64,000 nucleotides of DNA from Neisseria subflava (GCF_005221305.1 NZ_CP039887.1:62001-126000), one strand, 5' to 3'; positions 17,993 to 26,504 are shown, numbered from the stretch's first letter. The notes: generated by a model from the sequence alone, not told the origin. Translations and numbers: made by a program.

Positions 17993-18370
17993 TCAAATGC
18001 TTTGGATAAGCAAAATTAAAAATTGTGCAGCGGTCAGGTATAAGCTTTTACGCCATAGGGAAAGTGTGCCGTTTATTCGTTGGGTCAACGTACGGCTGCC
18101 TGAAATTTGACGTAAACCGTTTTGCTGTAAGGCGTAGTCAAAGTCTTCAGGAGAGTAGCGGTTGTCGGCAAAGTCTTGGAACACGCGACGATCGAAGTGA
18201 ATACGGATATGGCAGTACAACAAAACTGCTGCCAAGACAAGTTGCACCGCAAACTATGCGCCGCCATATTTTACCGACAAGGCGAGCAGTAAGGCGTTGC
18301 AGGCGGCAACATAATGTGCGGTAGAGAGCAGGTGGGCGGTAATACGGCTGTCGGTTGCGTTGTTCATCAT
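17993..18370 (-). pseudogene. Small membrane-protein gene broken by an in-frame amber codon
   Basis: The ATG at 18370 overlaps the stop of the phosphatase gene (TAATG), as in coupled operon genes. The frame reads MMNNATDSRITAHLLSTAHY and on to LLALSVKYGGA, then TAG at 18256-18254, then continues in the same frame as FAVQLVLAAVLLYCHIRIHF, a charged loop with VFQDFADNRYSPEDFDYALQ and a final hydrophobic helix to 17993. Without the stop it would be a 125-codon protein with two or three membrane segments. Downstream GTG (18247) could restart translation. Function unknown; a sequencing error is possible. Confidence 0.7.
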
Positions 18371-19668
18371 TATCCTTGTTTTAAACGGTTGGCAGCAGCT
18401 TCGACTGCTTTGGCAGTGGCCGGCGATAATACCATTTGCGGTCGAGCCTGTTTGAGTTCGGCCTTCGCTTGCGCCAAGTCTTTGCAGCCACCATAGACCA
18501 GCAGCCACGTCAGCACCACTGCGGCACTTCTTCCATAACCTAAAGCGCAACATACCAGCACTTTGCCGTGTTTTTGGCGCAAGGTTTCCAATATCAAGGC
18601 CGTCTGAACCAAATCGCTTTCAGACGGCGTTACCATATCCAGTAAAGGTAGGGCGCGATATTCTCCTTGATGGCTACGGCAGGGATATTCGGCACATACA
18701 TCCAATACGGCAGGCAGATGGTTTGAAATCCCCAAAACGCTGCCAATCCATACATCATGGCGGACTTGTGCCGTTTTCACCTTACCGCGTAACCAATACG
18801 CCATGTTTAGCCGTACGCCCACCAGATAAGGCAACAGTAAAACCATCGCTGCCGCCGATAATTTACCGTTGGCCTGTTTTTGGAAGAAGGCCGCATTTCC
18901 AGTCAAATAGGCAAAGGCCACCATCAGCAAAGACACGCTAATCCATATAAACCACAGCCACGCGCCACCCAGCAGCGCAGGCAAAGCCATTAAACACGCG
19001 CCAAGCAAATACAGCAGCGCAATCTTTCTTGAGCGTACATCACTTGAGTCCAGTCTTAACGGCGAAGTCATCTGATGCGGGAAAGCCCACAACACCAGCC
19101 AGCCGAGTAATGCGCCGGTCAGCACGTCAATAAAATGATGTTGGTAAGTCGTCAGTACCGACAAGGCAATCAGGCTTTGCCATAAGAAAAGCGGCAGGCG
19201 GATTTTTGGAAAGCGCGTCCAATAAAATGCACCCACGATAATCGCCAACGCGATATGCAAAGATGGCGCTTGGTTATACAGCAAATCAAATGCAGCCAAT
19301 GAATCAAACAGCCAGCCTGACAGTCCATCGGCAGGCGGTTTAGGCCACTCGAAACGCAGCGGAAACAGTACAAAGCAAACAGTCGCAATCAGTTGGGCGG
19401 CTACAAGGTGCGCTACATATCGGTTTTGTTCATGCGTATTACGACAAAGAAAAAATGCCACGGCATACATCAGGTTTAGCGACCAATAAGGCACAATCGT
19501 CCATGCCCAAAACGGAATATTGCTCTCCCATGCAAAAGCGATTTCAGGCACATAGTCCAGCGATGCCGTGTAATGATTGGAGATGCCGTAGCTGGCGTAA
19601 AACAGGATACCGACTAAGATCAGCTTGAGCAGGGAGGTTTTGAGAGAGGGTTTCATGGATAGGTACAT
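18370..19668 (-). CDS. PAP2-superfamily / dual-specificity phosphatase fusion (YnbD-like)
   Basis: 432 residues. First part: membrane helices with a PAP2 phosphatase core (QAPSLHIALAIIVG near residue 135 and TYQHHFIDVLTGALLGWLV near 185). Second part: a cytoplasmic cysteine phosphatase domain with VLVCCALGYGRSAAVVLTWL near residue 385, the Cys-x5-Arg loop. This two-phosphatase layout matches E. coli YnbD. Likely substrates are lipid phosphates, and perhaps phosphoinositide-like or phosphoglycerol head groups for the C-terminal domain. Stop codon overlaps the start of the broken membrane-protein gene. Confidence 0.85.
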   Translation of the reverse strand: MYLSMKPSLKTSLLKLILVGILFYASYGISNHYTASLDYVPEIAFAWESNIPFWAWTIVPYWSLNLMYAVAFFLCRNTHEQNRYVAHLVAAQLIATVCFVLFPLRFEWPKPPADGLSGWLFDSLAAFDLLYNQAPSLHIALAIIVGAFYWTRFPKIRLPLFLWQSLIALSVLTTYQHHFIDVLTGALLGWLVLWAFPHQMTSPLRLDSSDVRSRKIALLYLLGACLMALPALLGGAWLWFIWISVSLLMVAFAYLTGNAAFFQKQANGKLSAAAMVLLLPYLVGVRLNMAYWLRGKVKTAQVRHDVWIGSVLGISNHLPAVLDVCAEYPCRSHQGEYRALPLLDMVTPSESDLVQTALILETLRQKHGKVLVCCALGYGRSAAVVLTWLLVYGGCKDLAQAKAELKQARPQMVLSPATAKAVEAAANRLKQG

Positions 19669-19677
19669 GGTTTAAAT

Positions 19678-19717
19678 AAGGCCATCTGAAAGTTAAAAAA
19701 TTGTTCAGACGGCCTTT
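19678..19717. terminator. Uptake-sequence inverted pair with one changed base
   Basis: AAGGCCATCTGAA (G to A in one arm) pairs with TTCAGACGGCCTT around a 13-base loop, between the two phospholipid genes. It may partly separate them. Confidence 0.5.
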
Positions 19718-19721
19718 ATTT

Positions 19722-21464
19722 TTATTTCTTCACTGCCAAGCTCACGGTGAAAATACCGTCTTCGTCTATCCATTGATGGATTTTTTCAAAACCGGCTTTT
19801 TCAACCAGCTGATCCATTTCCTGCTGACTGCGGCGGCGCATTACCCAGTTTGGGCTGCCTGCTTTGTGGCTGGTTAGGGCGCGGGCAATCATTTCCAGTT
19901 GCGGATGCCACGGCTGGCCGGTGTAGATCAGGTAGCCGCCGGTTTCAATGACTTCGCCGAAACCGTAGAGTGAGTTCAAAATCAAATCATTGTCGGCAAA
20001 CAATTCGTGCAGGCCGGAGACGATGCCCAGCGTTGGACGCGGCTGTAAATCGTGATAATTGGCGCAGTCGTAGGCATTGACCTCATTGAAGGTTACCGTG
20101 TTTTGTAAGCCACGCTCGGCAATCAGCTTGCGTCCGGCTTCGACATTAATCGGACTGTAATCGCGCAAGCGTACGGAATCAGGCAATGTGTCGGCAGTCA
20201 GGGCATCCAATACATAGCGGCCATGACCAGACGCAATATCCAAAACGTGTACAGGTTTGCCTGCTTCACGCAGTTTGGCTGAGGCCGTCTGAATGGCTTT
20301 GCCGATATTGACTTTGCGTTGGCGGATACCGCGCCAGCCGATGGCGTTGAGATAGTATTTGTCCACCCATACACCGAAAGCATTGCTGCCTTGCGGTTGA
20401 TTGCGGTAGACGTAATCCAGCGTGCTGCCCGAGTCAAAACCTGTTTCTTGACCGATTCTCAAGCCTTCACTCCAGCGCGAACCCAGTTTGAGCGAGGCGC
20501 GATATGTTGCCCAGAATGCGCCGCGAGGCGTACAAACAGGCAAAGGCGTCGCCAGTTCGTCAGCTTCGCGACGGCTGTCTCCAAATAAGTGCGCTTGAGT
20601 CAGATCGACTTGTTGCAAAGGCTGATTGAAACGCTCGCGGATAAAACGGCGCATTTCAATAAACGCGATTTCACGGTTTTGCTCGCCTAAGGTGTCGTGG
20701 TAGAAACCGGGCAGGATATGGCGTTCTTTAATATGGCTGCCCAAACGGTTGTAGAAATCATGTTGCGGTTTATGATGAACAACCCAATCGCTGCCTGAAA
20801 TCAACAGTTGTACAGGCGTAGTAATGGCTTGCGCATCGGCAACCACACGTTCGGCCGCTTCATATAAACCCAGCAGGATGCGCACAGAAATAGCGCGGGC
20901 AATAAGCGGATCATTGTCGTAGCTTTTTTGACGTTCGATATTGTGGGTCAGATAGTGGGCTTTGACGTAGCTGTTGACAAAGAAATTGCCACGCCATTTT
21001 TGCATCATTTTCAAACCGGTACGGGCAAACGGAACATAGAGCTTGACTTTGAATGCGGGCGATGCCAATACGGCGCAGCGGATTTTCGGGGCGTAGTCGT
21101 GCAACCAAGTGGAAACCAATACCGCTCCGACACTTTGCGCAATCACGCAAATGTTTTCAGGTTTGATGCCATATTCGCTTTGAATGTGTCGGATAAAATC
21201 ATCTACGTCTGCAACCGAAGTGCCGATACTCGGATTATCGCCGCGTTCTCCGGGGCTGTAGCCATGACCGCGCGCATCCCAAGCAAAATAGGCAAAATCA
21301 TCAAAACCCAGCTCATCCGCCACAAACATCATCCGGCCGGAGTGCTCATGTCCGCGATGGAACAGCACAATGGCTTTGTCGGAAGAACCATCGGCAGCAG
21401 GGCGATAGCGGTAGAAAAGCGAAGTACCGTCTTGGGTAGAAAAGTATTTTTGCTGTTCGGACAT
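19722..21464 (-). CDS. Alpha/beta hydrolase - SAM methyltransferase fusion (YnbC-like)
   Basis: 580 residues. N-terminal hydrolase (about 1-270) with VLFHRGHEHSGRM, the nucleophile region NICVIAQSVGAVLVSTWL and a late His in LPGFYHDTLGE, as in monoacylglycerol-lipase-like enzymes. C-terminal class I methyltransferase (about 340-580) with the SAM loop VLDIASGHGRYVLDAL. This combination is that of E. coli YnbC. The hydrolase may cut acyl esters while the other half methylates the product, but no reaction has been shown. Followed by the PAP2-phosphatase gene 53 bases downstream. Confidence 0.85.
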   Translation of the reverse strand: MSEQQKYFSTQDGTSLFYRYRPAADGSSDKAIVLFHRGHEHSGRMMFVADELGFDDFAYFAWDARGHGYSPGERGDNPSIGTSVADVDDFIRHIQSEYGIKPENICVIAQSVGAVLVSTWLHDYAPKIRCAVLASPAFKVKLYVPFARTGLKMMQKWRGNFFVNSYVKAHYLTHNIERQKSYDNDPLIARAISVRILLGLYEAAERVVADAQAITTPVQLLISGSDWVVHHKPQHDFYNRLGSHIKERHILPGFYHDTLGEQNREIAFIEMRRFIRERFNQPLQQVDLTQAHLFGDSRREADELATPLPVCTPRGAFWATYRASLKLGSRWSEGLRIGQETGFDSGSTLDYVYRNQPQGSNAFGVWVDKYYLNAIGWRGIRQRKVNIGKAIQTASAKLREAGKPVHVLDIASGHGRYVLDALTADTLPDSVRLRDYSPINVEAGRKLIAERGLQNTVTFNEVNAYDCANYHDLQPRPTLGIVSGLHELFADNDLILNSLYGFGEVIETGGYLIYTGQPWHPQLEMIARALTSHKAGSPNWVMRRRSQQEMDQLVEKAGFEKIHQWIDEDGIFTVSLAVKK

Positions 21465-21562
21465 GAGAAACTCCTAATAGTCATGTTTTTTGAACAGTAT
21501 CATGACATATCGGACGAATGCAATGATGGAGAGAAATGGTAAAAGATGGTTTCAAATTTCAC

Positions 21563-22363
21563 TTAAAACGGATGACAGTGATTGTTAAAAGGTTGGATAG
21601 AGGGTGTTTGGATAATCTTATAAACTATTACCGACATATCATCATAAACTCTTTGTTTCGCAATTAATTTACGAAACACAGTCAGACGGGACTTATCGTT
21701 ATCATATTGTTGCCAAATTTTTTCTCTTATTTCTTCTGAAAGAGCATCACTTAGGCCGTCTGAACAAAGCAGCAGGCTTTCTCCTGCTTTAAGCGTAAGT
21801 TCGATATGGCACATTTTGTCTTGGAATTCGGAATAATCTGCTACTAGATAAGAAGAAACGCCGCCATATATGGTGGCGAACCCTTCTTCTTTTTTATCCG
21901 ACAAACCATCCAGCAATTCGGAGAGTATCGAGTGATCTTGGGTCAGTTGCTTCCATGTTCCTTGTGTATCAATCAAATAGGCGCGGCTGTCGCCTACGCT
22001 GATGATTTTGGTTTGGCCGGTGGTTTGGTCGATTTCTGCGGCAACAAAAGTGGTTGATGAACCCAAATAATCCTCTGCCAGCTCTTGAGATAAAGCGGCT
22101 TGTACATGATTGATGGTTTGACGGCTGAGTTTGGCTGTACGGCTTAATAGGTGCATGGCTGATTTGCTGGCTTTTTCGGGATGATTGCTATTGGAAATGC
22201 CGTCGGCTATCCCGATGATAAAGCGTGGACGGGTTTCAAGGCATGTTTCAGCGGTTTTGAGTTTATATTGAAACACTTGTTCGCCGTTAAAAAGGGCATC
22301 TTGGTTGTGTTGTTGGTTGCTGCCGATTTGTTGGCAAAAGGTGATTTCGCAAAATTTGTTCAT
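21563..22363 (-). CDS. PP2C-family protein serine/threonine phosphatase
   Basis: 266 residues with all PP2C metal motifs in order: QHNQDALF (about 19), IGIADGISNSNHPEKAS (about 50), SVGDSRAYLI (about 122), LLCSDGLSDALSEE (about 195) and the last Asp in YDDMSVIVYK. No membrane segment or sensor domain, so cytoplasmic. There is no protein kinase gene next to it. It lies upstream of the lipid cluster on the same strand and could be its first gene or stand alone. Confidence 0.88.
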   Translation of the reverse strand: MNKFCEITFCQQIGSNQQHNQDALFNGEQVFQYKLKTAETCLETRPRFIIGIADGISNSNHPEKASKSAMHLLSRTAKLSRQTINHVQAALSQELAEDYLGSSTTFVAAEIDQTTGQTKIISVGDSRAYLIDTQGTWKQLTQDHSILSELLDGLSDKKEEGFATIYGGVSSYLVADYSEFQDKMCHIELTLKAGESLLLCSDGLSDALSEEIREKIWQQYDNDKSRLTVFRKLIAKQRVYDDMSVIVYKIIQTPSIQPFNNHCHPF

Positions 22364-22468
22364 GATTTGTCCATTTGTTGGGTGAATATTCGCTGCAGGC
22401 TTTTCATCGTTTCTAACCTTCAGGATTTACACTTGGGCAATACGTTTGAAATTTGATGACTAAGGATC

Positions 22469-22500
22469 AAGGCCGTCTGAACAGTTTTCAGACGGCCTTT
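22469..22500. terminator. Uptake-sequence inverted pair
   Basis: AAGGCCGTCTGAA and TTCAGACGGCCTT between the divergently placed PP2C and PepSY genes. Confidence 0.5.
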
Positions 22501-22594
22501 ACTGTGTTTAACCAAGCACTAATTAACTGCTAATTTTGTCATGTTTTAATACATCCATCGAAACCCGAATACACATTTTAAAAGGAAATCAAAC

Positions 22595-22879
22595 ATGAAA
22601 AAATTCTTATTGACTGCCATCGTTGCTTTGTCTGCTGCTACTGCCGGTGCCAGCGATTACATCGAACACAAAATCTACAGCGACAAAAACTTCGAGCAAA
22701 ACCGTGCTAAAGCCGTAAGAATGTTGGAACAACGCGGCTATCAGATTCACGATGTTGATGCCGATAGCCGTCGAGGTCAGCCTGTGTTGGAGGTTGAGGC
22801 TTTTAAAAATGGCCGTGAGTACGACATTGTTTTGTCGTATCCTGATTTGCAAATTATCAAAGAACGCATCGATTATTAA
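22595..22879 (+). CDS. Exported PepSY-domain protein
   Basis: 94 residues. Signal peptide MKKFLLTAIVALSAATAGA with cleavage after AGA/AS. The mature part is one PepSY unit (NRAKAVRMLEQRGYQIHDVD, then VLEVEAFKNGREYDIVLSYP). Such periplasmic domains bind or restrain peptidases or interact with peptidoglycan. AAAGGAAATC before the ATG is a good ribosome site. It is a single gene closed by a hairpin at 22900. Confidence 0.8.
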   Translation: MKKFLLTAIVALSAATAGASDYIEHKIYSDKNFEQNRAKAVRMLEQRGYQIHDVDADSRRGQPVLEVEAFKNGREYDIVLSYPDLQIIKERIDY

Positions 22880-22899
22880 TATTTCGATATAAAGTAGAT

Positions 22900-22929
22900 T
22901 GTCGCAGGGCTTTTGGTCCTGCGACAGTT
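22900..22929 (+). terminator. Hairpin after the PepSY gene
   Basis: TGTCGCAGG, nine-base loop, CCTGCGACA, then GTTTGC. Only a short T tract follows, so termination strength is uncertain. Confidence 0.5.
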
Positions 22930-23044
22930 TGCTATTTAGGCATTTAAAGAATGTAAACAGCATGTAAATTACCTGAAATAAATGAACTAAATATGTTTTT
23001 TATTTTCCATGTAGTTCAAAGTGTTTGATGTTGGGAGTCATAAT

Positions 23045-24889
23045 ATGAGTTTGAATGATTGGAAGGAAGATGGTCAGCCGAAGCAGATAGGCGACCAAGA
23101 ACAACCTTTAAACGACGGCGCAGCTGCCAGATCCCAACAGGATGTTGAGTTTTGGGATCACAAGCAAAACGGTGTGGTTGAAAACGAAGTTGAGGTTGTG
23201 GCTGGAGCAGTAGAAGGTCAGGAAGTGGTTGAACATCCTGAGATGCCGTCTGAAAAAAGTGAGAAGAAAGCCAAACGCAAAAAAGACAAGGCGAAGAAGA
23301 AAAAAAATAAAGCCGAGGATTTGAATGCGTCTGATCTGTTGGGTACGAATAAGGGCGTGGAAACCATGTTCCGCAACGCCGTACGCTCGGAGATGGAATT
23401 GTTGGCGCTGGCGACAACTAAAGCGAACATTATGATTTCGCTGAATGGTTTTATTGTTTCTGCACTGATGATTTCGGGCGCGTTTATTTTTTCATCATCG
23501 CCCGAGTTTTTGATTCCGGCCAGTACGTTTATGATTACTGCCGCAGCGTCTATCGTGTTTGCATTGCTTTCTGCTTCGCCGGAACGTATCGGCAAAATGC
23601 AGGCGGCGCGTACATGGTTGAAGGATTTTGTCCGTGGACGTTCTAAGCTGCGGGATTTGAAAACCCGTCTCAGCAGTACCGAAACGCGCTTTTTTGGCGG
23701 CAGCCAACCCAATATTTTGATTTATGAAGACCGTGTAAAACTGCAAAAAGATCAATATTGGGAAATGATGCAGGAGATTATGGGCGACCGTAAACAAATC
23801 TATCAAAAGATGAGCGATCATCTTTATTGGCTTGGTTTGTTGGCAGATAAACAGTTTAAATACATTAACTTATCTTATGCGGTGTTCCGCTGGGGCTTGC
23901 TGGCTTCGTTGGCGGCATTTATCGGCGTGAAAACATTGCCGTCATTGCTGACGCCTCCGGCCAACAATGCGGCAGAGCTGCGTTCGCTGGGTATCAATAT
24001 GTTTAACGGAGTATTTGAGCCTTCTGCCGTACAACAGCTCCCGGATGGTAAGTTGCTGATCGCGGAAGACGAACCCAACCATGCGTTCAGTATCATCAGC
24101 ATTGATAAAACCGGCAGGTTTGTGGAAGACGAGGCATTGGATACACGCGTGATTACAGGTTTCAAACGTCGTCTCAGCGATTTGGAGGCTTTGGCTCGCG
24201 ACGATGAAGGCTTTATCTACGCACTGACTTCACACTCGCGCACCCGTAAAGGCAACCGCTCGCCTGACCGCGAACACCTGATGCGCTTTAAAATCCAAGA
24301 CGGCAACGTGTTGGGGCTGACCAGCTACGACAATCTGACGCAGGTTTTGGAAACCGATCACAAGCTGCATGATTTGATTCGCGAGCGAACCAAGGCAGAA
24401 GTTTCTTTTGAAGAAATCAATATTGAGGGCATGGCGTTTGATCCGGTGAAAAAACGTCTTGTTTTGGGATTCCGTGATCCTGAGTTCAACAACATGGCTT
24501 TAGTTGCGTTTATCAGCAATCCGAAAGATGTGTTTGAGCGCAATGCTAAGCCTGAGTTTGATGAAGTGGCCGTGATTGATATTGATGGCGGCGGTATCCG
24601 TTCCCTCAACTATGATCCTGTGTTGAAAACCTACGTGATTGCCAATGAAGTGAAGGATGAGAATGGACAGAAATTCTCACAACTGTGGACTTGGGGCGGT
24701 AATCCGACCGATGAACCGCAAAAAATCTCTCTGCCTAATCTGCAACACATCACCAACGTTGAGGCCGTCGATTCGATTACCGTTAACGGCAAGCCGCAGA
24801 TGATTCTGATGGGCGATGAAGGCAATGCTTCGCAGAAAATTACTGCCAAGTATATGTTGGTAGATTACAGTCAGCTGGGTAAACAGTAA
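23045..24889 (+). CDS. Pycsar-effector-like (PycTM) membrane domain fused to DUF3616
   Basis: 614 residues from the ATG at 23045, supported by GGGAG seven bases upstream (an earlier ATG at 23021 has none). Parts: acidic then very Lys-rich cytoplasmic head (about 1-95, with repeated KK runs); PycTM-type domain (about 105-310) with VETMFRNAVRSEMELLALAT, KANIMISLNGFIVSA, a second helix FMITAAASIVFALLSA, the NILIYED/QYWEMMQEIMGDRKQIYQKM helices and a third membrane helix at WGLLASLAAFIGV; then DUF3616/SdiA-regulated-like propeller (about 320-614) with LSDLEALARDDEGFIYALTS, SHSRTRKG, NIEGMAFDP, LVLGFRDP and GGGIRSLNYD. The third helix should place this last domain outside the cytoplasm. No cyclase gene is near. 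Function unknown. Confidence 0.8.
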   Translation: MSLNDWKEDGQPKQIGDQEQPLNDGAAARSQQDVEFWDHKQNGVVENEVEVVAGAVEGQEVVEHPEMPSEKSEKKAKRKKDKAKKKKNKAEDLNASDLLGTNKGVETMFRNAVRSEMELLALATTKANIMISLNGFIVSALMISGAFIFSSSPEFLIPASTFMITAAASIVFALLSASPERIGKMQAARTWLKDFVRGRSKLRDLKTRLSSTETRFFGGSQPNILIYEDRVKLQKDQYWEMMQEIMGDRKQIYQKMSDHLYWLGLLADKQFKYINLSYAVFRWGLLASLAAFIGVKTLPSLLTPPANNAAELRSLGINMFNGVFEPSAVQQLPDGKLLIAEDEPNHAFSIISIDKTGRFVEDEALDTRVITGFKRRLSDLEALARDDEGFIYALTSHSRTRKGNRSPDREHLMRFKIQDGNVLGLTSYDNLTQVLETDHKLHDLIRERTKAEVSFEEINIEGMAFDPVKKRLVLGFRDPEFNNMALVAFISNPKDVFERNAKPEFDEVAVIDIDGGGIRSLNYDPVLKTYVIANEVKDENGQKFSQLWTWGGNPTDEPQKISLPNLQHITNVEAVDSITVNGKPQMILMGDEGNASQKITAKYMLVDYSQLGKQ

Positions 24890-24908
24890 GTTATCTTGGC
24901 TACTGGAT

Positions 24909-24956
24909 AAAAGGCCATCTGAAACCATAAACTTTATGGTTTCAGACGGCCTTTTT
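24909..24956. terminator. Long uptake-sequence hairpin
   Basis: AAAAGGCCATCTGAAACCAT pairs with ATGGTTTCAGACGGCCTTTT (one wobble), the stem extending to TAAA/TTTA around a tiny loop, then T tract. Twenty bases after the DUF3616-fusion stop. Confidence 0.75.
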
Positions 24957-25029
24957 GTTTTCAGTAAAACAGGTTGATGGGTTTAAATACTCTAATCAAC
25001 GGTGATTAACCCAAGAACGCGGACAGGTT

Positions 25030-25629
25030 TCAGACGGCCTTCAAGCCATTGATGACACGTTTGTAACAGGTATAAACCAATGCCGCGCAGGCCAGCCACA
25101 TAAGGATATAGAAAGTCGAATGGAAGCTACCGTCGATTGCATACCATACGGCCAATGCGCCGATAAAGAATGCGCGGTCACTTTTGCCGAATGGCCCGTC
25201 ATAACGACGGCCGTTGCCATGGACTTGTCCCAAAACGCCGCAAAACTCAGTCATTGCCGCCAGCCAAATAAACAGGGCGATTTGTATGCCGCCGAAGGGA
25301 ACGATAAAGGCAAAAGGCAGATACAAAGCAGCATCGGCGGCAATATCGGTGATTTCATTCAAATAACCGCCTAATGCCGATTGCTGGCCGAACTCCCGTG
25401 CCAGCATGCCGTCCATTGCATTCAGCGCCATGCGGACAAACAACCAAATCGGCAAAAGCCAGAATAATGTGGATACACCTGCAAACAATGCTAAAAGCAA
25501 ACCAATCAAAATAGAAACGGCGCAGGCAAACAGAGTAACCTGATTGGCAGTAATGCCTTTTTGATAAAGTCGCTTAACAATGGGGCGCAAAAGGTTTTGG
25601 AATTTTGGTTTCAGGGCGTAGATGCTCAT
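25030..25629 (-). CDS. CDP-alcohol phosphatidyltransferase (YnbA-like)
   Basis: 199 residues, six membrane helices. The family motif reads NAMDGMLAREFGQQSALGGYLNEITD near residue 72. Compared with the canonical D-x2-DG-x2-AR-x8-G-x3-D-x3-D, the first and third Asp are Asn, which I recall as normal for the YnbA branch. It should join CDP-diacylglycerol to an unknown alcohol. Its partners appear to be the CdsA-like, phosphatase and hydrolase genes 4-9 kb away on the same strand; in E. coli they are adjacent (ynbABCD). An uptake sequence overlaps its stop region. Confidence 0.85.
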   Translation of the reverse strand: MSIYALKPKFQNLLRPIVKRLYQKGITANQVTLFACAVSILIGLLLALFAGVSTLFWLLPIWLFVRMALNAMDGMLAREFGQQSALGGYLNEITDIAADAALYLPFAFIVPFGGIQIALFIWLAAMTEFCGVLGQVHGNGRRYDGPFGKSDRAFFIGALAVWYAIDGSFHSTFYILMWLACAALVYTCYKRVINGLKAV

Positions 25630-25681
25630 AATTATGCTATATAAAAGAAAATGAAGTGCCGTGATTATAAATGAAATCCGT

Positions 25682-25687
25682 TATAAT
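25682..25687 (+). promoter_or_regulatory. -10 element of the queC transcript
   Basis: A perfect TATAAT with only a weak -35 (CCGTGA, 17 bases earlier). It places the start about 10 bases before the riboswitch. Confidence 0.5.
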
Positions 25688-25704
25688 CCGTCAATCTTCG
25701 AATC

Positions 25705-25741
25705 ACGCGGTTCGCAAACCTCCTGCGTTAACAAAACTAGG
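25705..25741 (+). promoter_or_regulatory. preQ1-I riboswitch
   Basis: ACGCGG, loop beginning UUCGCA, CUGCGU forming P1, then the A-rich tail UUAACAAAACUAGG. The tail and UCGCA loop are almost the same as in the Thermoanaerobacter tengcongensis preQ1-I aptamer. The AGG of the tail, which would pair with loop CCU on ligand binding, is the ribosome site of queC, so preQ1 should shut off translation. Confidence 0.85.
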
Positions 25742-25749
25742 AATTTACT

Positions 25750-26409
25750 ATGGAAAAACAGCAGGCCCTCGTTATTTTTTCGGGCGGGCAGGATTCAACA
25801 ACCTGCCTGATTCAGGCAATTCAAACATATGGATGTGAAAATGTGCAGGCCATCACTTTTCAATATGGGCAACGCCACGCCATCGAATTGGAGCGAGCGC
25901 GTTGGATTGCCCAAGATTTGGGCGTGAAGCAGACGGTACTCGATTTGAGCCTGATGCAACAGATTACACACAATGCCTTGATGGATGATACGGCATACAT
26001 TGAAACAGCTCCAGACGGCCTGCCCAATACATTTGTAGATGGACGCAATGCTTTGTTTTTGCTTTACGCCGCTATTTACGCCAAAGGGCAGGGAATACGC
26101 CATATCATTGCCGGCGTGTGCGAAACCGATTTTTCGGGTTATCCCGACTGTCGCGATGTGTTTGTCAAGTCGATGAATGTCACGCTGAATCTGGCCATGG
26201 ATTACGCTTTTCAAATTCACACTCCCTTGATGTATTTAACCAAAGCGCAAACATGGGCGCTGGCAGATGAAATGGGTGTGTTGGATTATATTTGCGAGCA
26301 TACGCATACCTGTTATAACGGCGTGGTCGGTGGTTGCCATGAATGCCCAAGCTGTATTTTGCGCGAGCGCGGTTTATCAGAATATTTGGAAAGTAAAAAG
26401 GTCGTCTGA
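25750..26409 (+). CDS. queC: 7-cyano-7-deazaguanine synthase
   Basis: 219 residues. ATP-pyrophosphatase loop [15 protein letters not shown] at the N-terminus and a C-terminal zinc site [21 protein letters not shown] with four cysteines. It converts 7-carboxy-7-deazaguanine to preQ0 with ATP and ammonia, on the way to queuosine in tRNA. The preQ1 riboswitch directly before it closes the feedback loop. A variant uptake sequence, AGGTCGTCTGAA, spans its stop codon. Confidence 0.95.
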   Translation: MEKQQALVIFSGGQDSTTCLIQAIQTYGCENVQAITFQYGQRHAIELERARWIAQDLGVKQTVLDLSLMQQITHNALMDDTAYIETAPDGLPNTFVDGRNALFLLYAAIYAKGQGIRHIIAGVCETDFSGYPDCRDVFVKSMNVTLNLAMDYAFQIHTPLMYLTKAQTWALADEMGVLDYICEHTHTCYNGVVGGCHECPSCILRERGLSEYLESKKVV

Positions 26410-26447
26410 ATTAAGAGGTACATCTATTTCCAATATCCAGTTGTGCG

Positions 26448-26484
26448 AAAAGGCCGTCTGAAAAATTCATTTCAGACGGCCTTT
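26448..26484. terminator. Uptake-sequence inverted pair between convergent queC and the transpeptidase
   Basis: AAAAGGCCGTCTGAAA and TTTCAGACGGCCTTT around a short loop; serves both strands. Confidence 0.65.
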
Positions 26485-26504
26485 AGCTATGTATTTTGTT
26501 CTGC

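Noticed and set aside
23045..24889. Complete Pycsar defence system
   Set aside because: Only a PycTM-like domain is present; no adjacent uridylate or cytidylate cyclase. Reported as an orphan fusion instead.
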